Assembly (NCBI GenBank): GCA_903827375.1 | Contig: CAIKHZ010000187.1 | Span: forward strand, 1 to 44,751 | Reading direction: 5' to 3' | Source: Akkermansiaceae bacterium | Lineage (GTDB): Bacteria > Verrucomicrobiota > Verrucomicrobiia > Verrucomicrobiales > Akkermansiaceae | Length of the DNA: 44,751 nt | Shown: in pieces, positions 32,539 through 40,826 of the stretch | Layout: every line of letters begins with the position of its first letter | How positions within the stretch are numbered: position 1 is the stretch's first letter | Translations under genes and position numbers: made by a program | The notes under the pieces: generated by a model | What the model was told of the DNA's origin: nothing | What the model saw: the letters and a program-made list of their open reading frames with translations, nothing else | Databases searched by the model: none

Positions 32539-32860
32539 GGGAATAATTCCACCTGTTTATTGGGCCACTGGGCAATTTTTGCCGATTTCTTTGTGTTGGG
32601 TTGCCCATTCGCCTTCCATGTTCCCCGCGTGACCGAGAGGAGAGGGGTGGGGCGAAGTCCCCGGAGGGGATTTAGAGGTGAAATCCAGCAGCGGTCAAGC
32701 TGACACAGCTTGGCGGGGATGTCTTTCCCGAGATGATGCGATGGTCGGAGAGTGGCTCTCTGTCGCTGCGGCGACGGATTCCCGCTCAACGGCTTTCAGC
32801 GCCCTCAACGCGCTTGTCGAAACAGATTTGTCCTTGTTTTGGCAGGTGTCGTGAACACAA
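32539..32860. other. Intergenic region, no gene recognised
   Basis: Between the Gly/Tyr-rich lipoprotein and the dikinase terminator. Open frames here have random-looking composition and no start context. It should contain the lipoprotein promoter on the minus strand, but no convincing -35/-10 pair was found. Confidence 0.45.
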
Positions 32861-32892
32861 CAAGCCGCCCCGCAGAGTGACGGGACGGCTTG
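32861..32892 (-). terminator. Hairpin terminator after ppdK
   Basis: Arms CAAGCCGCCCCG (32861-32872) and CGGGACGGCTTG (32881-32892) pair along 12 bp with one mismatch around an 8-nt loop. Read on the minus strand it lies 51 nt after the dikinase stop and is followed by TTGTGTTC. Confidence 0.75.
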
Positions 32893-32943
32893 GGAGTTAG
32901 AACGAACCGGTACCCGAGGGCCGCCGGCAAATTGGATGGGCGC

Positions 32944-35781
32944 TTACTTCTTGGCGGCGCGTTTTTCCTCGATGGCTGCCTGGGCGGCGGCGAGGCGTGC
33001 GACGGGCACGCGGTAGGGCGAGCACGACACGTAATTGAGGCCGAGTTGGTGGCAGAACTTGACGGAGTCAGGATCGCCGCCATGCTCGCCGCAAATGCCT
33101 AGCTTGATGTTAGGGCGGGTACTGCGGCCTTTGGCGACGGCGATTTCCATGAGTTGGCCAACGCCGGTGGTATCGAGGGTGGCGAAGGGGTTCTTGCTGA
33201 ACACCTCGTTCTCAATGTATGGATTCAGGAAACTGCCCATGTCGTCGCGACTGATGCCAAGAGCGGTTTGGGTGAGGTCGTTCGTGCCAAAGCTGAAGAA
33301 CTCGGCACCCTTGGCGATTTGGTCCGCAGTGAGGGCACCGCGCGGTACTTCGATCATCGTACCGACCTGATATTCAAAGGTGACCTTCTTTTCGGCCATC
33401 ACTTCCTTGGCGACGCGGTGGACGATTTCGGCCTGCAGGTCGAATTCCTTTTGGAAGCCAACCAGCGGGATCATCACTTCGGGTTTGACCGGGATTTTCT
33501 TTTTGGCCACATCGGCGGCGGCTTCGAAGACGGCGCGTGCCTGCATCTCGGTGATTTCCGGATAGGCGATGCCGAGGCGGCAGCCGCGGTGGCCTAACAT
33601 CGGGTTGAACTCATGGAGGTCGGCGACGCGCTGGATGATGGTATCAACCTTGACGCCGAGTTTCTTCGAGAGGTCGAGCTGTTGCTCCTTGGTGTGGGGC
33701 AGGAACTCGTGGAGCGGCGGATCGAGCAAGCGAATGGTGGCCGGGAAGCCCTTGAGCGCCTTGAAGATACCGGTGAAGTCCTCACGCTGATAGGGCAACA
33801 GCTTGGCCAGCGCGGCCTTGCGGGCAGTCACATCGGTCGCCAGAATCATCTCGCGCATCGCGTCGATGCGGTCGCCCTCGAAGAACATGTGCTCAGTGCG
33901 GGTCAGGCCGATGCCGGTGGCACCGAAGGCCATGGCGATGCGTGTCTGCTCGGGCGTGTCGGCATTGGTGCGCACGGCAAGCTTGGTCGCCTGAGCGCAC
34001 CATTCCATGAGTTGGAGGAAGTTCTTAAACTTCGCGGTTTTTTTGGCGGCCTTATCGCCATCGACGATGCCGGTGATAATTTCGGATGGGGCGGTTTTAA
34101 TTTGGCCGCCGTAAACGATGCCGGATGTGCCGTCGATGGATAAGTAGTCGCCTTCCTTGAAGGTCTGGCCAGAGGCGGTGACGGTGAGTTTGTCGTAGTC
34201 GATTTCCACGGCGGAGGCACCGCAGATGCAGACTTTGCCCATTTGGCGGGCGACCAGAGCGGCGTGGGATGATACTCCGCCCTTGGCGGTGAGGATGCCT
34301 TCGGCGGCGATCATGCCGCGAAGGTCTTCCGGGCTGGTTTCGTTGCGGACGAGCAGGACCTTTTCGCCGCGGGCTTCGGCGGCGGCTGCGCGGTCTGCAT
34401 TCAGATAGATCTTACCTGAGGCTGCACCGGGGCCGGCGGGAAGGCCCTTCGCGAGCGGCTTGGCCTTGGCAATTTCCGCGAGGTCGAAGATGGGGGCGAG
34501 CAGTTGGTCTAGCTGATCGGCGGGGTTGCGCAACACGGCGGTTTCCCAGTCGATGAGTTTTTCCTTCACCATGTCCATGGAAAACTTGAGTGCGGCGGCG
34601 GCGGTGCGTTTGCCATTGCGGGTTTGCAGCATGAACAGCTTGCCTTCCTGAATCGTGAACTCGATATCCTGCACATCCTTGAAATGCTTCTCAAGAATCT
34701 GGCGCACCTTGAGCAATTCCGCATACGACTTGGGCATTTCCTTTTTCAAATTAAGCACCGGTTCGGGGGTGCGCACCCCGGCGACGACATCCTCACCCTG
34801 CGCATTGATGAGGAATTCACCGTAAAATTCGTCGGTGCCATTGGCCGGGTTGCGGGTGAAGGCAACGCCGGAACCGGAGGTGATGCCAGTGTTGCCATAG
34901 ACCATGGCTTGCACGTTGACGGCTGTGCCCCAAGCGGCGGGGATGTTGTATTTGCGGCGATAGACGATGGCGCGGTCGTTCATCCACGAGCCGAAGACGG
35001 CACCGGCGGCACCGCGCAGTTGGTCCCACGGATCACTCGGAAACACATGACCGGTGCGCTCCTTGACGAGTGCCTTGAAGCGCTTGACCAATTCCATCTG
35101 GTCTTGCGCGGTGAGTTCGGAGTCGATGATATCCTTGCCGTATTTCTCATGTTTGAATTCCTCGATGACCACCTCAAAGGGTTCGTGATCCTCGCCCTCA
35201 AGCTTTTGCAAGCCAAGCACCACGTCGCCATACATCTGGACGAAGCGGCGATAGCAATCCCAGGCGAAGCGCTCGTTTTTGGTGGCGGCGGCCAGAGATT
35301 GAACCGTTTCGTCATTGAGGCCGAGGTTGAGGATAGTGTCCATCATGCCGGGCATCGAGTCGCGGGCACCAGAGCGAACGGCCACCAGCAGCGGCATGCC
35401 CTTGGCATCGCCAAACTTGCAGCCCATGATCTTCTCCATATTCTTGACGCCCGCTTCCATTTGGCTCTGCAACTGGACGGGATAGGTCCGGCCATTGGCA
35501 TAGAAGTATGTGCAGACATCAGTGGTCACCGTGAAGCCCGGAGGCACCGGCAGGCCGATGCGGGTCATCTCGGCAAGATTGGCACCCTTGCCGCCTAGCA
35601 GCGGCTTCATGCTGCCGTTGCCGTCAGCTTTGCCAGCGCCCCATGTGTAAACGTACTTAGTCGCTTTGGGGGTGGCGGCCGACTTCTTGGTGGCCGGGGC
35701 TTTCTTGGCTGCGGGCTTTTTGGCAGCTTGCGGGGCGGATTTCTTGGCAGTGGATTTGACTGCCTGTTTTTTAGTGGCCAT
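32944..35781 (-). CDS. ppdK: Pyruvate, phosphate dikinase with a histone-like N-terminal tail
   Basis: The enzyme interconverts pyruvate + ATP + Pi with phosphoenolpyruvate + AMP + PPi. The 945-residue protein has an N-terminal ATP-grasp domain ([10 protein letters not shown] near residue 63). The swivelling phospho-His domain has catalytic His around residue 506 in [15 protein letters not shown]. The PEP-binding barrel ends in [13 protein letters not shown] and [14 protein letters not shown], with catalytic Cys near 917. Unusually, the first 42 residues are Lys/Ala/Pro-rich repeats ([19 protein letters not shown]), like histone H1 or bacterial histone-like tails. ATG 35781 is the natural start before this tail; the longer open frame to 35964 is not supported. 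Confidence 0.95.
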   Translation of the reverse strand: MATKKQAVKSTAKKSAPQAAKKPAAKKAPATKKSAATPKATKYVYTWGAGKADGNGSMKPLLGGKGANLAEMTRIGLPVPPGFTVTTDVCTYFYANGRTYPVQLQSQMEAGVKNMEKIMGCKFGDAKGMPLLVAVRSGARDSMPGMMDTILNLGLNDETVQSLAAATKNERFAWDCYRRFVQMYGDVVLGLQKLEGEDHEPFEVVIEEFKHEKYGKDIIDSELTAQDQMELVKRFKALVKERTGHVFPSDPWDQLRGAAGAVFGSWMNDRAIVYRRKYNIPAAWGTAVNVQAMVYGNTGITSGSGVAFTRNPANGTDEFYGEFLINAQGEDVVAGVRTPEPVLNLKKEMPKSYAELLKVRQILEKHFKDVQDIEFTIQEGKLFMLQTRNGKRTAAAALKFSMDMVKEKLIDWETAVLRNPADQLDQLLAPIFDLAEIAKAKPLAKGLPAGPGAASGKIYLNADRAAAAEARGEKVLLVRNETSPEDLRGMIAAEGILTAKGGVSSHAALVARQMGKVCICGASAVEIDYDKLTVTASGQTFKEGDYLSIDGTSGIVYGGQIKTAPSEIITGIVDGDKAAKKTAKFKNFLQLMEWCAQATKLAVRTNADTPEQTRIAMAFGATGIGLTRTEHMFFEGDRIDAMREMILATDVTARKAALAKLLPYQREDFTGIFKALKGFPATIRLLDPPLHEFLPHTKEQQLDLSKKLGVKVDTIIQRVADLHEFNPMLGHRGCRLGIAYPEITEMQARAVFEAAADVAKKKIPVKPEVMIPLVGFQKEFDLQAEIVHRVAKEVMAEKKVTFEYQVGTMIEVPRGALTADQIAKGAEFFSFGTNDLTQTALGISRDDMGSFLNPYIENEVFSKNPFATLDTTGVGQLMEIAVAKGRSTRPNIKLGICGEHGGDPDSVKFCHQLGLNYVSCSPYRVPVARLAAAQAAIEEKRAAKK

Positions 35782-35961
35782 CGTGTTGTTAGGATCTGGG
35801 GATGAGTAGGTGCGGTGCGGTAGAAAATTGCAAAAGCACAACCCTCCCGAACCGGCGGGGCCGGAGGCTATCAGGCAAACTCCGGTTGTCAAGCCAGCAC
35901 ATCGGGAAATTTCGCCTCGGCTGGCTTCACAGCTTGACAACGGTGGCGTGGGGGCGACTCT

Positions 35962-36072
35962 CACGCCTCACCTATCCAAACCAAGGTCCGCAAAATTGGC
36001 GATTCCCTCGTCATCGTGCTGCCGGAGGAGATCCTGCAATCGCTCCATGTTGGCGAAGGGGACAACATCTAA
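35962..36072 (+). pseudogene. Relic of an AbrB/MazE-type antitoxin gene
   Basis: The plus-strand frame reads IQTKVRKIGDSLVIVLPEEI then LQSLHVGEGDNI and a stop (TAA 36070-36072). This is the N-terminal DNA-binding half of SpoVT-AbrB swapped-hairpin antitoxins (KVRKIGNSLGVVLPKE type). There is no ATG, GTG or TTG between the upstream stop (35935) and the homologous part, and the C-terminal toxin-binding half is missing. No toxin gene follows. It therefore looks like a decayed gene. The rest of this 380-nt gap holds only promoter space for ppdK and the CAP gene. Confidence 0.6.
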
Positions 36073-36163
36073 CATATCGGTTAAAAAGGTGGCAGCGACT
36101 TGCTTGCCGCCAAAAAAAATACCCTTGCCAAAGGCCGCTGATTGGCAGTGAATACTTGTCGCT

Positions 36164-37171
36164 GTGAAAAATCTTTCCTTCCTGATTTCTCTGCTGCTGG
36201 CGCTGCCTCTGCCCGCCGCCCCAAGTCCAGCCGACGAACTGCTAGCCAGCTTCCAAGCCAAAACCACCAAAGGTGAAAATGTTGATGGATTGATCGTGTC
36301 GGTGGCCAATCTGTCCGCAACCGACCTCAAGCGGCTCAGTGCGCAGATTGAGAAAATCTGGCCATCCCAGCGTGACAATTACTTGGGCCAAGTGAGCGCC
36401 ACTGCGAAGACGTTGATGGGCAAGAAAGGCGATTTGCGTTTGCAAATCCGCAAGCATCGCGACGCTTTCAAGGGAGTTTATGCCAAGGGAGACGACGCCA
36501 TGAAGCCATTGCTCACCACCGTGAGCATGCCCGCAGTCGATGCTCTGCGCAAACTGCTAGAACCCAATCCAGCCCAACTTATCGAGGAGGGCGGGGAAAA
36601 ATTGCAGGCGCAACGCAAACAGGTGCTGGCCTTGGCCAAATTCCGGGATGCCGCCCACAACGCTGTCCTCTTCGTTGCTCCGTTTGATTCCACCGGCCCT
36701 CTGGAAGCTGAGGAAAAATCGGCTGCTGAAGGGATCAGCGGCTTTGAGCGCAACGATTTGAAGATCATCACCCAAAACCGCAAGCTCGCCCTAGATAAGA
36801 AGATTCCCGCTGAAGAAGCCAAAGGCATCGAGGAATGCAATGAATTGCGGATGCTGGTGGGCCTCAACGCCCTCGTGCTTGATCCCAAACTCTGCGATGC
36901 AGCCCGCGATCACTCAAACGATATGGCCGAAAAAGGATTCTTCGCTCACAACTCACCCGTCCCAGGGAAAAAATCCCCTTGGGATCGCGCCAAAAACTTC
37001 GGCACCTCCGCCTCAGGCGAAAATATCTTCATGGGCAGCGCCGAGGCCCATGCCGCCAACATGGCTTGGTTCTATTCCCCCGGCCACCACAAAAACATGT
37101 TCAGCACGGGCCAGCGCCGCATCGGCCTCGGTTGCTCAGGAAGCCACTGGACAGAAATGTTCGGCGGCTGA
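36164..37171 (+). CDS. Secreted CAP/SCP-domain protein
   Basis: The 335-residue protein (GTG start) has a signal peptide (FLISLLLALPLPA, cleavage near residue 20). A helical N-terminal region of about 200 residues has no recognised domain. The C-terminal CAP domain (about 222-330) has ECNELRMLVGLNALVLDP, DAARDHSNDMAEKGFFAHNS, GENIFMG and PGHHKNMFS, with the cavity His residues of the family. CAP domains in bacteria are often surface proteins and sometimes peptidases or lipid binders. The protein ends abruptly after WTEMFGG, a little shorter than usual. It is a single gene. Confidence 0.85.
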   Translation: MKNLSFLISLLLALPLPAAPSPADELLASFQAKTTKGENVDGLIVSVANLSATDLKRLSAQIEKIWPSQRDNYLGQVSATAKTLMGKKGDLRLQIRKHRDAFKGVYAKGDDAMKPLLTTVSMPAVDALRKLLEPNPAQLIEEGGEKLQAQRKQVLALAKFRDAAHNAVLFVAPFDSTGPLEAEEKSAAEGISGFERNDLKIITQNRKLALDKKIPAEEAKGIEECNELRMLVGLNALVLDPKLCDAARDHSNDMAEKGFFAHNSPVPGKKSPWDRAKNFGTSASGENIFMGSAEAHAANMAWFYSPGHHKNMFSTGQRRIGLGCSGSHWTEMFGG

Positions 37172-37182
37172 GCCGCCATCCC

Positions 37183-37449
37183 TCACCGGCCCTCAGGCGC
37201 GGGCTCGTCGCCGAGGAATTTATCGAGTTCCATGACCCGTTCCCACGGACAGCGTCGGCGCTGATATTTGCGCCAAACCACATCGCGCAGCGCCCGCCAC
37301 ACGTCCTCTGGAATCGCCGCCGGATCCAGCTTCTCCCAATCCGGGTCGGTCTTGAGCGTGCTCAGAATCGTCCAACGCTCCCCATGATGAGTCGCCCTAA
37401 AATACCTGAGTCCCTCGGCGCTTTGTTCGCGCCATTCGTGGCTTTCCAT
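37183..37449 (-). CDS. Small conserved hypothetical protein
   Basis: ATG 37449 gives 88 residues rich in Trp, Arg and Glu (SHEWREQSAEGLRYFRATHH, ALRDVVWRKYQRRRCPWERV). The composition looks natural, with amphipathic helices, and the gene ends 11 nt from the convergent CAP gene stop. I do not recognise a family. A longer frame to 37527 exists but its first 26 residues look unsupported. Confidence 0.6.
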   Translation of the reverse strand: MESHEWREQSAEGLRYFRATHHGERWTILSTLKTDPDWEKLDPAAIPEDVWRALRDVVWRKYQRRRCPWERVMELDKFLGDEPAPEGR

Positions 37450-37563
37450 GCGCACAGAATATCCCCGTGCCACCACCAACGCAAGCCCCGAGAAACCGGG
37501 CCGAGCATGAAGCCTGCTGCGCTGCATGACAGAAGCCCCAATCCCGGGGCGAGTATCGAGTGG

Positions 37564-37613
37564 ACTTCGGCGTGAGCTCAGTCGAACGACTTCGGCGTGA
37601 GCTCAGTCGAACG
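37564..37613. repeat. Tandem duplicate of a 25-nt motif
   Basis: Two exact adjacent copies of a 25-nt unit, beginning ACTTCGGCGTGAGCTCAGTC and ending GAACG (37564-37588 and 37589-37613), lie between the small minus-strand gene and comF. The motif contains the GAGCTC palindrome and resembles dispersed repeats seen in several phyla. Confidence 0.85.
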
Positions 37614-37728
37614 ATTGATGATTGCCGGTTGATGAACATTGATTTTTGATGTGGCTTCGACGCGAGATTCCAAACTCACCAAGCTCACTTCGAGCTTGCC
37701 ATCTTCGCCAGAGACGTTAGGTTGTGCC

Positions 37729-38484
37729 ATGCTCGTCCCGGTCCACCGCTGGCAAAAGCTCGCCGGCCGCCTGCTCGATTTCGTCTATACCCCGCAGTGT
37801 GCGCTGTGCGAACAAGTCCTCCAACACGGCCGTTCGCTGTGCGACTCCTGCGACAAGGACCTGCCGCGGCTCACCCCGCCGTTTTGTGAACAATGCGGCG
37901 AGCCGTTCCAAGGACGCATCGACGAACCCTTCCAATGTCCCAATTGTGGCGAACTCGACTTCGCCTTTGCCTTTGCCCGCCCGGCGATGCTGCGCGACGA
38001 GCGCACCCGCCAACTCATTCACCAGCTGAAATACTCGCGCGCCATCCATTTGGCCGCAGAATTGGGCCGCCTGGCCACCGAAGCATTCGGCGACGAACGC
38101 CTTCGCCCCGCCCTCAGCGCCAACTGGCCACTCGTCCCCGTGCCTCTCCACCGGTCACGCCTCCAACACCGCAATTTTAACCAAGCTGCCGAAATCGCCC
38201 GCGTTGTCTCCAAACTCACCTCCCTGCCTGTGCTCGCCGCCCTCAAACGCATCCGGCGCACCGACACACAGACGATGTTAGGCCGCAGGGCTCGCCTCCA
38301 CAACCTCCACGCCGCCTTCACACTCACCTCCGCAGGCCACCGCCACCTCTCCAGCACTGGTGGACCGGGGGCCGTACTCATTGACGATGTCCTAACAACT
38401 GGATCGACGGCCCAAGCCTGTGCCACCACTCTCCGGCGCGCAGGCTTCAAGACCGTGCTGGTGGTCACGGTAATGCGCGGTTAA
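37729..38484 (+). CDS. comF: ComF family phosphoribosyltransferase-like protein
   Basis: The 251-residue protein has an N-terminal zinc ribbon with paired Cys (CALCEQVL, CDSC, CEQCGE, CPNCGE). The phosphoribosyltransferase fold follows, with LVPVPLHRSRLQHRNFNQA, the TQTMLGRRARLHNL loop, and the PRPP-binding block AVLIDDVLTTGSTAQAC. ComF proteins contribute to DNA uptake and recombination in naturally competent bacteria. In others the gene is a general single-strand-DNA-related factor. ATG 37729 is chosen by family N-terminus; the frame is open upstream to 37639. Confidence 0.92.
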   Translation: MLVPVHRWQKLAGRLLDFVYTPQCALCEQVLQHGRSLCDSCDKDLPRLTPPFCEQCGEPFQGRIDEPFQCPNCGELDFAFAFARPAMLRDERTRQLIHQLKYSRAIHLAAELGRLATEAFGDERLRPALSANWPLVPVPLHRSRLQHRNFNQAAEIARVVSKLTSLPVLAALKRIRRTDTQTMLGRRARLHNLHAAFTLTSAGHRHLSSTGGPGAVLIDDVLTTGSTAQACATTLRRAGFKTVLVVTVMRG

Positions 38485-38538
38485 CGGGCGCGGCTAACGG
38501 GATTGACAGCCATCGCCCATCTTCATAGGGTTCACATC

Positions 38539-40542
38539 ATGAGCCAATCTCCGCCAACCAGTTCAGCTGGCTCCAAACCAGCGCAGCCCAATGCCACATC
38601 CTTCCAACTCGGGGATCTCAGCGGCTTGGAATCCCTCGTCACGGAAAAAAAATACAAGGCCTTTGGCATCGAATACAAACACCTCAAACCACCCAATGGG
38701 GGTGACCTCTACCTCACCGATTTTGGGGTGCCCGTACTGCGCTGCCTGCTGCCCGAAAATTGGTACGATCATGAGTATTTCTTCCACCACGGAACCCGCT
38801 TGCCTGGTACAAGCGCTGTCTACAAAGTCACTACTAAACCAGTGTTTGGCCACAGCTTGGACCTTGTGATTAAGTTCTGCCGCATCGGCGAGGACGTCAA
38901 CCCGTTGCTGACGTCCAGGTCCAAATTCATCTCCGACGAGGATTTCGCCAGCGCCCGCTGGAACGGGCCTTTTGAAGAATTTGGAAAATTATTAGAACTG
39001 CGCAAAGGCGTGTTCGGCCGCCACAAACGCTTCCTGACCCAACGCCCCCTCGCCATCTTCGTCCCGGCCCAAGTCTGCCAAGACTGGCAACTGGGCCGAA
39101 GTTCGGACAGTTTCCGCATCAGCAAGTCCGTCATGGACAAGGATACCTCCCTAACCGAGGATTTTGACCCGGTCGAACTCGATATCAGCCGCCAGTATAT
39201 CATGGTCTATTCTTGGGTGAAGGGCCTCGGCTTGGATGACCTGCTAAAACAAGGCACTCTGAGCCGCGAAATTTGTGATACCCTCACGGAGAAAGCATAC
39301 TTTGAAGACATGATTCCCAGCGGCTTCAAGGTGCTAGACACCAAACCCGCCCACATCATTCTCAGGGTCAACAAGCAGGGCAATCTGTTGCGCAAAAACG
39401 ACCAATATCCGTACGCCCTCATCGATTACGAACTGTTGCGCCGAAGCGCCGAACATGAGCGGTTCTACGGCCTGTCACGCCGCAGACAATACTGGCAGCA
39501 TGTTTACGAACGCTTCGATGATTCCAATTTGAATAACATGCCCAGCGAACTGGCGAGCATCACCGAAAATACCATCCCCTATATCTTTGGCCCGACGCCT
39601 AACGGCGGCAAACTCTGGGTGCTTGGCAAAAATCACAAACTCTTCAACTTCTTCCTCCCGGAAAAATGGCGAAGCCGCGACCGGATTCGCCTCTCATCCA
39701 AAAACGAGGTTTACCATTCCGTCACCCCGGATAATATTCATTTGGTTTACAAACGCTCCAGGGTTGGCATCCTGCCCGAAATCAACCCACTCGATGAGTT
39801 CCCTTCGCCCATCGTGCAGCATGGCTACAATTCCCCCTTTGAAGAGGTACTCATTGCCGAAACCCTCCGACATAACGGAATCAGCGCCACTCATCCACGG
39901 GCCATTTACCGCACCGGCCAGCGCTCTACGATGGCCCGCTACAATCATGATCCGCGCCGCTACGAAGCAGCCGCGCATCACCTCACACCGGAAGAAAACC
40001 CCGAATCAATCCTCTCAGACCATCACGATTACTATGTGCTGTGGGGCTGCTGGCGCGGCATCGATCCCGAGATCGGTTACTCCCCTGCAAACCAACACTG
40101 GGGCCTCACAACCATCAGCCAAGCATTGAACGACCGTCTCCTCAACGCCCTAGAGGCGGAGGAAATCATGCGCAGCACTCTCGCACGATTGGAGAAACGC
40201 CAACTGGCCCACCTGTTCATCGGCAAATACGATTTTCTGTTATCCTTCAACGATGATATGAAAACTCTGCAAAAGCAGCCCCACCACGGGTATAAAATCA
40301 CCATCGCCATGGATGCCTGCCAAGCCTATCAGCATCACCTCCTAGACGACAACCAGTACCGGACGATCCTGCAGGAAACCGCTGCCGATCTGGCCGCTCT
40401 GGGATACGAAATGCTCAATCTCGCTGGAGATCACCTCCTCATATCAGCCACTCCGGAGGGCTCACTTATGCTGGACCCATCAGGCCGCATCCAACGCACC
40501 ATCTGCAACTTCGACTTGATTCGTAAAATCCCGGAAAGATGA
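38539..40542 (+). CDS. Tandem kinase-like protein of unknown function
   Basis: The 667-residue cytosolic protein matches no family I know by name. It is built from two related halves (about 50-320 and 350-667). Shared blocks are PNGG-x-L-[YW] (53 and 355), LPE-x-W, S-x-VY-x-VT or VYHSVT, a beta3-like Lys (K112 in LVIKFCRIG; K405 in LVYKRSRVG), NPL, and an alphaC-like Glu (E146 in GPFEEF; E435 in SPFEEV). Half 1 has a catalytic-loop-like VLDTKPAHIILR (D267, K269, His272 instead of Asn) and LIDYELLRR in place of DFG (D296). Half 2 lacks D-x-K-P and has NFDLIRK at 657-663. This suggests an atypical kinase fused to a pseudokinase. It lies between comF and smc, with a short gap to each. ATG 38539 is preferred over 38503. 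Confidence 0.7.
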   Translation: MSQSPPTSSAGSKPAQPNATSFQLGDLSGLESLVTEKKYKAFGIEYKHLKPPNGGDLYLTDFGVPVLRCLLPENWYDHEYFFHHGTRLPGTSAVYKVTTKPVFGHSLDLVIKFCRIGEDVNPLLTSRSKFISDEDFASARWNGPFEEFGKLLELRKGVFGRHKRFLTQRPLAIFVPAQVCQDWQLGRSSDSFRISKSVMDKDTSLTEDFDPVELDISRQYIMVYSWVKGLGLDDLLKQGTLSREICDTLTEKAYFEDMIPSGFKVLDTKPAHIILRVNKQGNLLRKNDQYPYALIDYELLRRSAEHERFYGLSRRRQYWQHVYERFDDSNLNNMPSELASITENTIPYIFGPTPNGGKLWVLGKNHKLFNFFLPEKWRSRDRIRLSSKNEVYHSVTPDNIHLVYKRSRVGILPEINPLDEFPSPIVQHGYNSPFEEVLIAETLRHNGISATHPRAIYRTGQRSTMARYNHDPRRYEAAAHHLTPEENPESILSDHHDYYVLWGCWRGIDPEIGYSPANQHWGLTTISQALNDRLLNALEAEEIMRSTLARLEKRQLAHLFIGKYDFLLSFNDDMKTLQKQPHHGYKITIAMDACQAYQHHLLDDNQYRTILQETAADLAALGYEMLNLAGDHLLISATPEGSLMLDPSGRIQRTICNFDLIRKIPER

Positions 40543-40826
40543 GCCTCATTGGTGCCTGTTGGCTCACGCGGATTCGAGGATGATGACCAACTCGGATTGA
40601 GGTGGGTTCTGAGGTGATGCACCGGGAGAAAATTGCCATATACCCGTGAAACCGCAATTTCCTTCGGTTTTCCGAAATATCCGATCCACAACATCTTGTA
40701 TCCATATCGGGATTGATCCACCGTATGTAGTTGATTTTGCCATTCCGGGTTGCGGACGGGGTGGGTTTGGCTACCCTTGTGGACGCCCATTCCCTCTCGG
40801 GCTTCCCCCCCTCCCCTCCTTCCATC

